64,000 nucleotides of DNA from Prorocentrum cordatum (Eukaryota; Sar; Dinophyceae; Prorocentrales; Prorocentraceae). This document shows positions 1-11,814 of this stretch, in pieces (the stretch's first letter is position 1; the number at the start of each line of letters is the position of its first letter). The notes beneath the pieces were generated by a model that worked only from the letters and a program-made list of their open reading frames with translations, was not told where the DNA came from and did no database searches. The stretch is from contig CAUYUJ010018305.1 of the NCBI GenBank assembly GCA_963575745.1, positions 194,501-258,500 of the forward strand, given 5' to 3'. A program made the translations under genes and the position numbers.

Positions 1-205
1 CCGTGGCCGTGGCCGTGGCCGCGGCCGTGGCCGTGGCCGTGGCCGTGGCCGTGGCCGTGGCCGCTGCGGCACGTCGTGGCTGTGGCCGCCGTGGACGCCC
101 CCGCCGCCGCCGCCGCTGTGGCAAGCCTTTGCTGCGGCCCGTCGTCGCTGTGGCCGCCGTGGACGCCCCCGCCGCCGCCGCCGCTGTGGCAGGCCTTTCA
201 GTTTG
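1..205. repeat. GC-rich hexanucleotide array and short duplication
   Basis: The window opens with (CCGTGG)n. At about 80-200 a roughly 70-bp GC-rich segment with GCCGCCGCC runs is present twice in tandem. Both reading frames give Ala/Val/Pro-rich peptides, which is what the repeat forces. I see no sign that it is translated. Confidence 0.85.
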
Positions 206-1640
206 GGACGTGTACGGTGCCCTGGCTGCACGGGGGAGACGGTGCAAGCAAGGAGCCAGAGACGTGGGAGTTCACAGGGCGGGAGACTGCGGGAGAGTTC
301 ATTCCGACATTCTGGAGAGAAGGAGAAGCATGAATAGCATGCACGCCAGGCTTGCAGTTATGGATGCCAGAGCGCTTCGACTGCACAGGGGGCGAAATAG
401 TGTGCATGTGTCAGTTTCATTCCGTCAGGCAACTATGATGTGAGTCGAGAAATGACGACTTTACTTGACGGCGGCATCTGTGCAGTAATCATATGCCCGT
501 TACTTCAGATCCAGGTTGGGTTGCAGACGAGCAGTACTGATATTTCACGGACGCGCTATTTCCGACCGGAGTACCTGTTGATACGCATCACCTACCGATC
601 GAACAAAATCCAGTATTGAAATATCATAGGATGTTGCACGGTTTCCGCGTAGGGTGCACGAGGCTTGAAGTTGTTGGAAGGTAATCGGTTCCGCGCCATT
701 GTATTGACGGTCGAGTGTCTTGGATTAACGTTATCGATGGCGGGTGCTCCGATTTAAAACTTGGATACAGTCTGCGTTTTCCGTAGTTACCTCGATCAGA
801 GTACATTGCGTCTTGTCTCCACAACATGGCATGTGCAATTGTTTATATGTAGTTGTTAAGTTGTGGGTCCAATGCGGTTTGTCACCGATGGTTAAAACAT
901 TCCGTGTAAAGCAGCGGGCAAATGACAGTGAACATTTACAGTATTTGATCTGGACTAACGCTATTCATTTAACCCCCGGGAATCGCACAAGAAGCACACA
1001 CTGTCATGTTGGCCATTGTCGTTTGTTTGCGTGCATTCCGCATTCCCTTGTGACCAACGATGGGCTGGTTTCTGGAATCGTTCAACAGACGAAAGCATTC
1101 CGAACAGAGAAGACACATCCGGCACTCTTGCACACGTTTCCGATATCCCATGCCAGATTGATTCAAGACCGTAGAATTACAAACATGAGTACGATGACGT
1201 GCGCACGCACGTGTACAATTCGACAGGGGTCTCCCCCTAAGGTTTGGGGGCATCCACCTGGTTGCACGGGAGTGAACATGGATGGGCATGGGCGCATACA
1301 CGGAGCATCTTTCGATGATATTGCTCTGGGGTATGTGTTGGCGTGTTGAATTTGGCGTGTGCGCGGCATGTGCTATGTTGTTACGCATTCGCGTTTGTCT
1401 TGGCCACGGTCTCGCAGCTATCTGCCGATTCTAACATATGTAAGGCCACGCGCGGGGATATATGCATTGAGTTATGTTTAGCCGTCGCTTGGGCATAGCA
1501 TTTGAAATATAAATGGTGGTCACGTCCGTCTTATCTGCAATGATACGAACTTGCGACTCCGCAATCTTCTAAACGATTCACGGCAATGTATATTGTATTG
1601 TGATAGCTTTTCTTTACACAGAAGAGATACACGCATACAT
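206..1640. other. No recognisable gene
   Basis: Mixed-composition DNA. The longest open frame (744-1349, plus strand, about 200 codons) has no motif I recognise and overlaps an equally open minus frame, so it reads as chance. No RNA gene or repeat family is apparent. Composition becomes AT-rich after about 1400. Confidence 0.5.
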
Positions 1641-1697
1641 ACATGTGGTGTGTGTATCTGTGTCTGCACTACACATGTGTATATATATACACACACA

Positions 1698-1791
<94 letters not shown>

Positions 1792-1862
1792 CACATTACA
1801 CATACACATACTACAGGCAGAGAGAAGAGAGAGAGCGAGAGAGAAAAAAAAAAAAAAAAATG
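1641..1862. repeat. CT, TA and poly-A microsatellites
   Basis: An interrupted GT/TA stretch is followed by an uninterrupted (CT)n at about 1700-1760, then (AT)n to about 1787, then a GA stretch and an A run at about 1846-1860. Open frames across this block encode Ser-Leu, Tyr-Ile or Lys runs and are artefacts. Confidence 0.95.
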
Positions 1863-1954
1863 ATTTGGCAAAAAAAACAAAAACAGAAGAGAACGAGAGG
1901 TAGAAAGGAACGACGGAGAGGAAAGGTATTGTGTATGGATGCATGTATGTATGT

Positions 1955-2183
1955 GTAATGTATTATATATATATATATAATATATATATATAGAGAGAAA
2001 TAGAGAGATGTAAATTTATTTATTGATATATATATATATATGTGTGTGTGTATCTATATCTTAAATTTAATAGAGAGAGAGGAGAGGAGAGAGGGAGAAG
2101 AGGAGAGAGAGAGAGAGGGTGTATACACCACACACAACACTATATATTATATAAATATAATAGATATATATATATATATATAT

Positions 2184-2215
<32 letters not shown>

Positions 2216-2282
2216 TCTATGTATATATATAGATATACATATATTATATATATACACACACATACATCGTACATAGTATATG

Positions 2283-2319
<37 letters not shown>

Positions 2320-2345
2320 GAGAGAGGGGGGGGGGGGGGGGGGGG

Positions 2346-2396
<51 letters not shown>

Positions 2397-2442
2397 ATAA
2401 ACCACACACACCAACACCACACATTATATTATATATATATAT

Positions 2443-2479
<37 letters not shown>

Positions 2480-2564
2480 TAATATATAGAATTTAGATTA
2501 TAGAATATAGATAGATAGATAATAGATAGATAAGATAGATAGATAGATAGATAGATATATATAT

Positions 2565-2610
<46 letters not shown>

Positions 2611-2660
2611 TATCTATAATATATATTATAATATGTATATATATATTGTAGAGACTCGAT
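1955..2660. repeat. TA / GA / poly-G / GATA compound microsatellite
   Basis: Successive blocks of TA repeats, GA repeats, a long G tract (listed separately), TA again, GATA tetranucleotides at about 2508-2560 and a final TA block. No unique sequence of gene length lies inside. Confidence 0.95.
2326..2395 (+). repeat. 70-nt poly-G tract
   Basis: Positions 2326-2395 are G except for a single A at about 2348. It directly follows a GA microsatellite and precedes a TA-rich block. Such a tract can form intra- or intermolecular G-quadruplexes, and its length is hard to sequence accurately, so the exact count is uncertain. Confidence 0.95.
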
Positions 2661-5069
2661 TCTAGATTTAAAATGTTTAAATCTGTATTTAAATAAAAAA
2701 TTGTGGAATTCATATTGATCTATTTCATTCTGAAGCATTTCAATCAAGATTTAAACAAAGTACGTGTGTCGAATCTAAGTTTATCGTTTGTAAGAAGAAG
2801 AAAACAAAAAAAAACGAAAGAGAGTGAGATAAGTTTATGGATCGATGAGAAAAAGAGAAACATAATTGGAAAGAACAGAAACAGATAATGAATGAACAAA
2901 TGAGAAGGAAGACAAAGGAACGACACTCATGATCAATAAGAAACAACTAATAAGGTACGTTATAATAATATTAAGTTCGTGGTTGTGGTAATCGAATTAG
3001 TCAAGAAGCTTTCCGCACACGGTTCGGGATTGTCAGAGTTTCGATAAAACAAATTCTTCAGATCAGTACAATTTCATTCATATTTATGATATATTGTATC
3101 TTTAGCGTGTATCGCATAGTAATTTAGTTAAGTACGAAGAAACAAGAGAAAACGAGAGTTTCTTGTTTTGTTCAAAGAAAAGACATATAGATATCCATGT
3201 CAATAAACATTTTTATCAAGTATATATAACCAACAAAAAAAAAAAAAAAACGCGCAGATAATCGTTATCAATTATGAAGTCACAGGATAAGAAACCCAGA
3301 ACATGCCATTGTTATCGACAAGTTAAAGCTGCGATACATGCATGTTATCAATCACAGAGTTATGTTAGCGTTTCTGTGTTTTTTTTGTTTTGGTGACGCG
3401 ACCGATATATAACGATTTGTGGACCCGCCGGTATGTATATCGTTTCATAGTTTTCGGTAATTATTATGTTTTTTTTGTATCTCATCATCATTTTTTATTC
3501 TGACAATTTTTCGTTTTTTCCGTTTTGTTTTGCTTAATTTTTCTATTTGGTGTTTTATTTGCATTTCGTATAGGAGATGCAGAATTGGCGCAACGATAAA
3601 CCATTATTTTTATAGCGTTTGCGACTATCGGAATAATTTAGCGTAAGTATTCATGACAGAGTCATGCTAGGTTTCTAGACGTGTTTCACTATTTTGTTTT
3701 CACGAACCTCGTTATATTGTTGTCTTGAGTAGTTTAGTTTATGTTCAACAGAGATAAGTAAAAGCAGGAAATAGAGTAGTTTCGAGTACGAATTGTTATT
3801 CCGGTTGAGCATTAATAGCATAGTTAGTACATATAGACACCCCATTAACGAGGCGGACGTCACGTGCGGATCCGGCGTAGAAGGTGAAAAACGAGTGGCA
3901 GGCGGGGCGAGAGGCACTCTGTCCAGTCGTCCAGACAGACTGCCTTACCACGAACTCTTGCAGCCGTCTCTACAAAACAGGCACGGCACTAACACGCACG
4001 ATGCTGTCCGGCAAATTGGGAAATCGCCGCACTAAACCACAAAACTGCATTCGCTCGAATAGCACATGACGGTTTCATCAGACATCCAAAAAACTCTAAT
4101 GGAAAAAAAAAATAGAAAAAGGCAACAAACATAATTGTACGGTTGGAAATTCCCGAAATTCAAGAATTCTCCCGAACTCTGATAATTGTCCCGCCAGCAT
4201 AGACCTTCGCTCGCTCTTTGAATGCCAAATCGATCGGGCATATCACTGGGAAATCGTTTCGGCTGGTGATGCGATTTTGTATTTTCGGAACCCCAGAAAA
4301 CAATTTAGGTTGCTCATAAACGCATGCGTAAAACAACTATGCACACTCTCCTATTTCTTTTCTGAAAACAATTGGGTTTCTGGATTGAGCTTGTGGTTCA
4401 AAAAACTCGAAAATTTGGGAACTTTTTGACCATGTACGCTATCTCAAAAACAATTTGTTTTGTTTCTCTCTTTTTTTTTCCTTGCCTCCTTCTCTCTTCT
4501 TCTCCCTTTATTATTCCTTTTTTTTGCTTTTATTTTTTTTTATTTTTTATATTATTTTTTTTTTAAAAAAAAAAATAAAAAATATTTGTTTTTTTTTTTT
4601 TTAAATTTTTTTGCTCTCTGATTTATTTCTGTTTTTTTTTATTTGTTTTTCATATATTTTTATTATTATTATTTTGATGTTTTATCAACCTCAATACAAC
4701 AGTGCACATGACCTTACCGCGTGATGTTCGTGAATCACAGACGTCGACAGGGACGCCGGGGCAAGACCCACACAACGCGCCCTAGACCTGGCTCAGCGTA
4801 AGACAGGAAAAGCAGGGATGGAGACAAGGAAGGAGAGAAGATGGAGAAGAGGGAGTAGGACAGAAGCCGCAGCACCAGACGGCAGACGAGGAGAGAGAAA
4901 GGAAAAAGAGGCGCGGGGAGGGCCAAACCCCACGAAGGCGACGCGCACAACACGCACCATGCACTCAATGCACGGCGGCCGGGGGCACTGTGGTCCCCCA
5001 CAACCCCAGTTGAGTATCGAAAACCGACATCACTTCTCAAGATAATTCGATAAATAGAAATATCGCGAT
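2661..5069. other. AT-rich intergenic DNA, no gene seen
   Basis: AT-rich single-copy-looking sequence to about 4700, with an A run at about 3234-3250 and a T-rich block at 4460-4680. No open frame shows a recognisable domain. From about 4735 composition turns GC-rich and purine-biased without a supported gene. Confidence 0.55.
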
Positions 5070-5245
5070 TCTAGAGCGGGCAGCAGACCGAGTTCAGCTC
5101 TGGATTGAACAGACAAACATGACTGATGATTCTGAATCGGTAACAACGTTTTCAACCGACCAAAAGTCAGCAAAAGTTCCGTCAAGATTTTTCGAGCCAA
5201 GTAGCTCTCCAGCGCGCCAGAATTATTTTTAAGCTTCCAGCAAAT
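5070..5245 (+). repeat. Diverged copy of the ~170-bp satellite-like family
   Basis: Contains a 'gcagaccgagttc' block, a 'ctgatgattct' block, then 'ttccgtcaagatttttcgagcc' followed by a 'ccagcgcgccagaattatt' block. The same elements occur in the same order at 17640-18010. It lies immediately upstream of a LINE fragment, so it may mark the junction of that insertion. Confidence 0.55.
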
Positions 5246-6391
5246 TCGCGTTGTGTTTGACGCCAGCAAGGAAAGCACGCGCATTCTTGCCAGGCGACCC
5301 GGGGATTCTTCCGAGTTTAAGATTCTGGGGGTCGTTTTCGACATGACGAAGGCGATCGAACAGTGCGCAGCAGCGTGTCATTCTCGAATAATGTGTTTTT
5401 TGCACGCTCTGCACGAGATGGTCTTGCTATGAAAAAAAACACGTTGTTTCATTCGTTGAATATCGCACGCCTGCTACAGCCCACGCTACTAGCACCGCTT
5501 TTGAGATGTTCGACAACGTGCAGAAGCGATTTTTGCGCTCCGTTAGTCTCACAGAATTGGAGGCTTTGGTAATCTATAATCTCGTCCCTCTCAGCGGAGG
5601 GACATTGCGATTTTTGGTGTAATTCATCGTTTTGTCTTAGGTTTTGTTCCCAATTTTTTCCACAGTTTCTTTCGCGTCGATCCCTCTCCTCCTCCTCCTC
5701 GTTCCCGGCTTCGCCACCACCGCCTGTGTGACCCGTGCGATCTGCGAGCTCAAGACTTCCTCTTTCGCTCTTGGCGGCGTGCGATTGTACAACATCCTGC
5801 CAGAGTTCATAGTCGCCGCCAACTCTGTCCGCGAATTTCAATCTCGATTGCAGGCTTTCGTTGTGTTCCGGGCGCAGCACGGCTACGCAGACTGGGATGC
5901 ATCATTGTCTTGGCGGATCCCGCTCGCACGCCACCCTGTGAGGTTTTTTCGAGACTGGCACGGCTAATCCGGCTCCCTCCCTCTCTCTCTCTCTCTCCCC
6001 CCTTTGTCTTCCCGTTCCCTCTTGTTTTCCCCTTCTCTGCTGCGTTCGTTCGGTCGCCGTCTTCTCCTCCTCCCTCCTCCTCTCCTCTGGCCGCCGGGTG
6101 TGGATCACCTCGCGCGCGCTTTTTTGGCGCGATTGCCGATCCAGGGCTCGGCCCTGCTCCCTCCTTCCCGCCCCTCTTCTCCCCCTCGTCGTCTTCTGTC
6201 TGCTGCTGTGCTTCTCCCTCTCCCTTCTTCCTTCTTTCCTTCTTTCCCTCTCTTTCCCCCTCCCTCCCCCCTTTCACAGAGAGCCGTGCCCGTTTCCGCG
6301 CGCCTTCGGTGGTTTTCGCTGCAGGGCTGGCGCGTTCGCGGCAGCCGGCTGTTTCACCAGAGGTGAGGTTGTTCGCGTTAACGAGGCTGAT
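5236..6391 (+). pseudogene. 5'-truncated LINE copy: reverse transcriptase thumb and 3' end
   Basis: Non-LTR retrotransposon fragment. It begins inside the region after the RT catalytic core (ARRPGDSSEFKILGVVFD-like residues near 5300) and continues through the same downstream sequence as the copy at 10490-11757. Compared with that copy it lacks about a dozen bases after 'gtcgttttcgac' (near 5340) and has several frameshifts and stops, so it cannot encode a working protein. The 3' end is pyrimidine-rich and terminates in GAGGCTGAT at 6383-6391, followed by an A-rich tail. Truncation at the 5' end is usual for LINE insertions made by target-primed reverse transcription. Similarity to the 10.5-kb copy is high by eye. 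Confidence 0.8.
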
Positions 6392-6496
6392 AAAAAAATT
6401 AAAAAATAAAAAAAATCAAAAAAAATAAAAAAATAAAAAAAATAAAAAATAAAAAATAAAAAAAAATAAAAAATAAAAAAATAATAAAAAAATCGC
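6392..6496 (+). repeat. A-rich LINE 3' tail
   Basis: About 100 bp of A runs separated by single T residues directly after the GAGGCTGAT end of the LINE copy. This fits a poly-A-derived tail that has since acquired T interruptions or expanded as a microsatellite. Confidence 0.75.
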
Positions 6497-7745
6497 AGCT
6501 CTCGAAGGCTGCAGAGAGACTGATTCGTGATCTGTTTGCTGCACGTTTGGAACGTCTCGGCAGACAGGAGCACGCGCCTCGCGATGCTTCTATTTTCTTC
6601 TGTCTTGGCTTCCTTCTTTTGCAGCTTTCGGCTGCATCTCCGCTGACATTCTTCGCGAAGCTCGCCTCTGCTGGAGTGGCGCGGCGCCTTGTCTCTCTTC
6701 TTGCAAGTTGGCTCCGGCAGAACGGCGCTTGTCGGTAACTGTCCCGTCCGATCGCTATGGATTTATGTTAATGATTTAAATGCATGGCGTTCTCTGGCTG
6801 CTGATGTAGCCGACGAGCGTTGTCTAGCAATTCTTCGTCAGTCAAGCTTCGTTCCACGCTTTGGCTCGTGCACAGTTTGATGCGCGCGAGGAAAGCCTGC
6901 ACGTGCTTTCTCGTACGCGTCCTGTCGGCGATCATTTCAAGATCTTGGGTATTCTTTTCGACCCACACCTGGAAATGCGCAGCGCCGTGGACGATTGCGT
7001 TTCCGCTTGTTCGTGGAAAGTGCTCAGGCTAATCCGTACTCGGAGGTTCCACACAGATGCTGAGCTCATTGGTCTCTTCAAAGCTCACATTTCGTCGTAC
7101 ATTAAATATCGCACGTCTGCTGTCTAGCGCGGTTTCAAATATATTTTTACGTAGTTTGAATATTGCGAGCACGGATGCTTTGTTCCACTTTAATCTTGCC
7201 CCTCTCTCGACGCGCCGGGACATTAGTATTCTTGGGGTAATTCACCGTGCTGTTCTGGGTGTTGGCCCCAGCTGTTTTCGCAAGTTTTTTGTTATCGACG
7301 CGCGTCCTGCGCCGGCTAGAGCTCCGAGGCGCCACGGGCACCACCTTGGGCACCACCTTGTCGAGCCCCCGTACTGCGCTCTGGACTTTTTGTTGCACTC
7401 GGCAATAGGCGCTGTGCGCCTTTACAATTTGCTGCCGGACTTCGTCGTGGCAGCGCGCAGCGTCTCCGAGTTTCAATCCCGTCTGAAGGCCCTCGTGCGT
7501 TCCAGGGCAAATCACTTTGAAGACTGGCCTGGAGCTCTCTCGCCGCGCCTTCCGCTTGCTTCCCATCCTCTCCGTGGGTGTCGAGACTGGCGCGGGTAAT
7601 TTCTTTTTGGCCCTGTCTCTGCCTTCTCTTTCCTGCTCCTCTTCTCCTCCCTCCCCTTCTGTCTCCTCTCCTGTGCACGAGTATTTTTGGAGCAATCTCG
7701 ATTATTTTTTTGAGCGTTTCACCACTCTTGCATCCTGCAATCTTT
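6497..7745 (+). pseudogene. Second LINE fragment: RT palm end, thumb and downstream region
   Basis: A different LINE subfamily from its neighbours. NDLNAWRS at about 6770 corresponds to the segment just after the catalytic FADD of the RT, which is not itself readable. Then come ESLHVLSR (near 6890), HFKILGILFDPHLEM (6935-6980) and RTRRFHTDAELIGLFKAH (7038-7090), all hallmarks of the RT thumb region in dinoflagellate LINEs. The next block ('cctctctcgacgcgccggga', about 7200) matches the LSTRRDI motif of the other copies. Frames change several times and stops occur, so this is a decayed copy. The 3' end near 7745 lacks the GAGGCYGAT signature of its neighbours. Confidence 0.75.
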
Positions 7746-7845
7746 AACTTGCTCTGAGCACTGACTTGACTTGGTGACTTGGTGAGAGAATCCGCGTTGC
7801 GAGCTTCATAGATAGAAAGTTTTTTTCCCGGTACCGGCCTTCTGG

Positions 7846-8310
7846 TGGGCAGTTCCAGTGCATGCAGAGGTTTCTTGGGTTGCGTGCGTGCAGTTCCCGG
7901 GACTTGCATGGGTGGCAGTCCCGGTGATGAGCTGAGCGTTGCTACCTTTGTAGCGACTGCTTCCGGATCTGGCCCTCTGGATGGCGGTTCCGGTGGGCAA
8001 TGGCCTTTCGGGTGGCATGCAGGTGCCAGTCCTGCGGTTTCTTCGCCGCAGGATGCCTCGAAGTTCTTGAACGTAGCAAAAATGGGTTTGTCTTTCCTCA
8101 GCTGTCGGTCCAGTCCATCGCCATCAAGCCCGCCAAGTCGCAGGTCAACTTGGCCAGGGACTGGGCCTTGCGTAAAGCCGCCGAGTTGCTCAACACAGAG
8201 ACCGGCCAGGATGCCAAGAAGGAGTGGCCGACGCGCGTTTGAGCAGGGTCCTGGTGATCTGCAAGGGTTTTTTAAGCATCCGTTTTTGCGCCTCTCGCTT
8301 CCTCAGTAGG
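7846..8310 (+). pseudogene. LINE ORF1-like fragment
   Basis: A frame at 8000-8242 contains IKPAKSQVNLARDWALRKAAELL (residues 42-64). The minus-strand LINE at 20747-21028 has a clearly related segment with the same spacing (KPATSKVNITRNWALKKATELV). Recurrence of this block upstream of an endonuclease domain in two unrelated insertions, on opposite strands, argues that it is a conserved part of the LINE ORF1 (nucleic-acid-binding or chaperone protein). I do not recognise a named domain in it. The frame is short and flanked by other frames, so the ORF is broken. Confidence 0.5.
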
Positions 8311-8539
8311 GGGCCAGCTCAGATAGTGACGCATTGCTCGCACTGAGACCCGCCCACGGCCAAGCCGTTTGCGAGCGACCAGGGCGTCTTCGTCGTCGCG
8401 GCCCACGTTCGTGCGAGCCCGTGTTCAGAAGGCAGGGTCATTTACGTAGTTGCGCTGTCGCAGGCCTACCTCCTCTCTCCTCTCCTTCCCTTTCTGTTCC
8501 CCCTTCTCGTATTCAGCGTTCATTGCGCGATTATTTTCA

Positions 8540-9273
8540 AGGTTTTCTCAATGCACCGCCTCGGGGCAGGGAGCTGCGAGAATCCAGCTTCTCATTGTCC
8601 CTCGATGCGTTTTGCCTCGCCATTTGCCATGTCAATGTGGACAGGTTTGCCTCTCACAAAAATGACTTGGTTGGTCCTCTCGATTTTGCCTGAATTGCCA
8701 GCGATTGTATGTTTGAGTTGGACAAAGTTGGATGATTTTTGTCCTTCCCCCTCCCTTGCCTCTTACTCGATATTGTGCCGCAGAGACAGAAATTCCTCTG
8801 GTGGCGGAGTCTTCGTTTTCTCACATTCATGTGTTCTCTCCTTTTCCTCCTTCCACCTCCGCTGAGATTGCATGGTTTTTATTCCTTCTGATTGCGGCCC
8901 GGTCTTGTGTGCAGGACTGTGCCGGCCACCGTGTGACGGAGACGTGCAGAGGTTGGAAGTCCTAGCCTCGGAGTGGGCCAGCCTCTCTCGCCTCGCCATT
9001 GGGGCCGTTGTTGTAGGAGATTTCAATGTGCATCATCGCGAATGGTGCGTTTTTCGAGCAGGACAGCTCCAGAGGGCAGATTCCTTCGAACGTGGTCGAA
9101 AAAGTTTGACAGCCTACGCGGCAGCAGCATTTGTTCTCACTGACATGCCAGATCTCATCTCTTGCACTGTCGCGCCACAGATCGCTGATCACAGTGTTGT
9201 TCTTTGCTTTGTCACGCTGCCGGCTCACGGTCTCGAGTTTTCAGCGGGAATGTTGGATCTACAGTCGTGCTAA
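8540..9273 (+). pseudogene. LINE APE-type endonuclease domain (EEP family)
   Basis: Endonuclease/exonuclease/phosphatase fold domain that nicks target DNA for retrotransposition. HVNVDRFASHKNDLV (about 8630-8672) looks like the start of the domain. In the open frame 8872-9273, GDFNVHHREW (residues 49-58) is the GDFN motif and ADHSVV (105-110) is the C-terminal SDH-type motif with its catalytic histidine kept. DMPDLISCT (91-99) lies between them, as in related elements. The first and second halves are in different frames with stops between about 8693 and 8872, so the domain is not translated in one piece. The RT of the same element follows about 400 bp downstream. Confidence 0.75.
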
Positions 9274-9659
9274 TTGGGGTGCTACGCGGGAGCTGTCCGG
9301 AATTCGCAGTGGAGCTGGATCGACGGACCTGGTCCCGATGCAGCAGCCTTAGCTCTGACTCGTTTTTTGATTTGATGCGGCAGCACATCCCTAGGAGCAC
9401 GTTTTTTTTAGGGGTTCGCATCTCTGGCTGGACGAGCCGTCTTTGGCGCTCGTGCGAGATAAAGTAGCAGCAGTTGGAACGCCGCACTTCCCACTGGCAT
9501 CTCAAAGGTGTAGCGCTGGTCTGTTTCGAGCTTTTCAACGATGTATTCTTCGGGCGCGACGGCAGTTGAGGTCACTCCGCAGAGGGTCAAGCGATGGTGG
9601 CGATTAAGTAAAACTTTGCGCAATAAATCTTGTAAGTCTTCCTCTCCCCTCTTGCGCTC

Positions 9660-11035
9660 GGAGTGTGAAGCGAGTGCCGTTTGTTCTTAGGATCGACAGT
9701 GGCGCTGGTCCGGATGGAGCCCCGGCCCGTCTCCTCAAGATCTGCAGCGCCGGGGGCTCGCGATTCCATTCGAGAAGCTTGCGCGCCGTAGTGCGTCCAC
9801 AGGTGCTTGGCCGAGGTGTTGGACAGAGCATTGGATCCACCCTTTGTTGAGAAGAAAATCTGCACACGATGCTGCGAGTTATCGTGGTATCCACCTCGCG
9901 TCTCAGATGTCCAAGGCAATGGAGCGACTTCTGTGCAATTTTTTGTGCCCCGTTTAATTTCGAACGGATTTTACGGAGCTTCGCAGTGCGTTTGCACTCC
10001 TGGCAAGGGCGCTCGAGACGCCGTGCTTTGGTTCGTTTTGCATGGTTTAATTGCGTATTCTCGCGGCCAGAGAATTGGCTTATATCGTTCTGACGTGTCT
10101 GGTGCTTTCGACCGGGTGAAGACAGACATTCTTTTGCGTAACCTTGTCGCCGCTCCGATATCCGAGCCAATCTTTCAAGTAATTCGCAGTTGGTTGGCTC
10201 CCCGGGCAGCCCGGTTTGTAGTTAACGGTGCCTTGTCTGACATGTTTCAAATGGTGGACATGGTGTTCCAAGGAACAGTTTGGGGCGCTATTCTTTGGAA
10301 CGTTTTCTTCGCTGACGCTTCTGGCGCAGTTTCCGAGACAGGTTTCGATGATATAGTTTTCGCCGACGATCTGAACGCTGTCAAAAATTCGGTTCCATTT
10401 TGAGCGATGCCAGCATTCGCGCTTCTCTCCGCGATTGCCAATCCACACTGCGTCGTTGGGTTCGTGCCAATTGCGTTGTCTTTGGCGCCAGCTTGGAGAG
10501 CGCGCGTATTCTTGCCAGGCGACCCGGGGATGCTTCCGAGTTTAGGATTCTGGGGGTCGTTTTCGATTGTCAGCTTGGGATGGCGAAAGCGATCGAACAG
10601 TGCGCAGCAGCGTGTCATTCTCGAATAATGTGTCTTTTGCACGCTCGCCGATATCACTCTCTGCACGAGATGGTCTTGCTTTATAAAAACCACGTTGTTT
10701 CATTCGCTGAATATCGCCCGCCCGCTATAGCCCACGCTACTAGCACCGCTCTTGAGATGCTCCACAACGTGCACAAACGATTTTTGCGCTCCGTTGGTCT
10801 CACAGAATTGGAGGCTCTGGTAATCTACAATCTCGCCCCTCTCAGTACGCGGAGGGACATTGCGACTCTTGGTGTAATCCGACGTTCTGTCTTAGGTCTT
10901 GGTCCCAAATCTTTCCACCGTTTCTTTCGCATTGACCCCTCTCTCCCCCTCCTCTTCGTTCCCGGCTTCGCCGCCGCCGCCGCCTGCGTGACCCGTGCGA
11001 TCTTCGAGCTCAAGACTTCCTCCTTCGCTCTGCTC
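9660..11035 (+). pseudogene. LINE reverse transcriptase
   Basis: RNA-directed DNA polymerase of the LINE. DSGAGPDGAPARLL (about 9700-9740) is the N-terminal GPDG block. In the frame 9807-10403, motif A is SDVSGAFD (residues 95-102), motif B is QGTVWG followed by AILWNVFFAD (155-170), and motif C is FADD (185-188). The reading then moves to the frame starting at 10400, where FRILGVVFD (48-56), RRYHSLHEMVLLYKNH and LSTRRDIATLGVI form the thumb and connection. The switch coincides with an A5 run at 10383-10387: one base difference there joins the two frames. Earlier blocks around 9560-9800 are in yet other frames. All catalytic aspartates are present, so loss of function rests on the frameshifts alone. 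Confidence 0.85.
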
Positions 11036-11200
11036 TTGGTGGCGTACGGCTGTGCAACATCCTGCCAGAGTTTATATAATGGCCGCCAACTCTGTCCGCG
11101 AATTTCAATCTCGATCGCAGGCTTTCGTTGTGTTCCGGGCGCAGCGCGGCTACGCAGACTGGGATGCATCATTGTCTTGGCGGATTCCGCTCGCAAGCCA

Positions 11201-11201
<1 letters not shown>

Positions 11202-11257
<56 letters not shown>

Positions 11258-11285
11258 CTTCGAGACTGGCACGGCTAATCCAGCT

Positions 11286-11362
<77 letters not shown>

Positions 11363-11375
11363 CCCTTTTTGTCTT
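11202..11375 (+). repeat. T tract (~53 nt) and CT microsatellite in LINE 3' region
   Basis: A T run at about 11204-11256 and (CT)n at about 11293-11360 sit where the paralogous LINE copy has only T6 (near 5945) and a short CT run (near 5980). The flanking sequence (cttcgagactggcacggctaatc) is shared, so both tracts expanded within the element. Confidence 0.9.
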
Positions 11376-11814
11376 CCCGTTCCCTCCTCTTTCCCCCTTC
11401 TCTGCTGCGTTCGTTTGGTCGCCCTCTTCTCCTCCTCCCTCCTCCCCCTCCTCTGGCCGCCGGGTGTGGATCACCTCGCGCGCGCTTTTTTGGCGCGATT
11501 GCAGATCCAGGGCTCGGCCCTTCTCCCTCCTTCCCGCCCCTCTCCTCCCCCTCGTCGTCTTCTGTCTGCTGCTGTGCTTCTCCCCCTTCCTTCTTCTCTC
11601 CCTCCTTCTTTCCCTCTCCTTCCCCCTTTCCCCCCCCATTCGCAGAGAGCCGCGCCCGTTTCCGCGCGCCTTCGGTGGTTTTCGCTGCGGGGCAGGCGTG
11701 TTCACGACAGCCGGCTTTTTCGCCAGTGGTGGGGCTGTTCGCGCTAACGAGGCCGATGCAACATAAAAAATAAAACAACGGGAAGGAACACATTAGACGC
11801 ACTTATTTAAAGTT

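Larger units (their letters stand above)
7846..11757 (+). mobile_element. Near-complete LINE (non-LTR retrotransposon)
   Basis: Most complete LINE in the window, about 3.9 kb. In order: an ORF1-like piece (about 7850-8310), an APE-type endonuclease domain (8540-9273), a reverse transcriptase (9660-10400) and a thumb/connection region (10400-11035). Then a 3' region with a long T tract and a CT microsatellite ends in GAGGCCGAT (11749-11757) and an A-rich tail. Endonuclease plus RT in this order is the standard layout of APE-type LINEs, which nick the target and prime reverse transcription there. Frameshifts interrupt the ORFs, so it is probably not autonomous as written. The 5' boundary is the least certain part. 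Confidence 0.75.
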
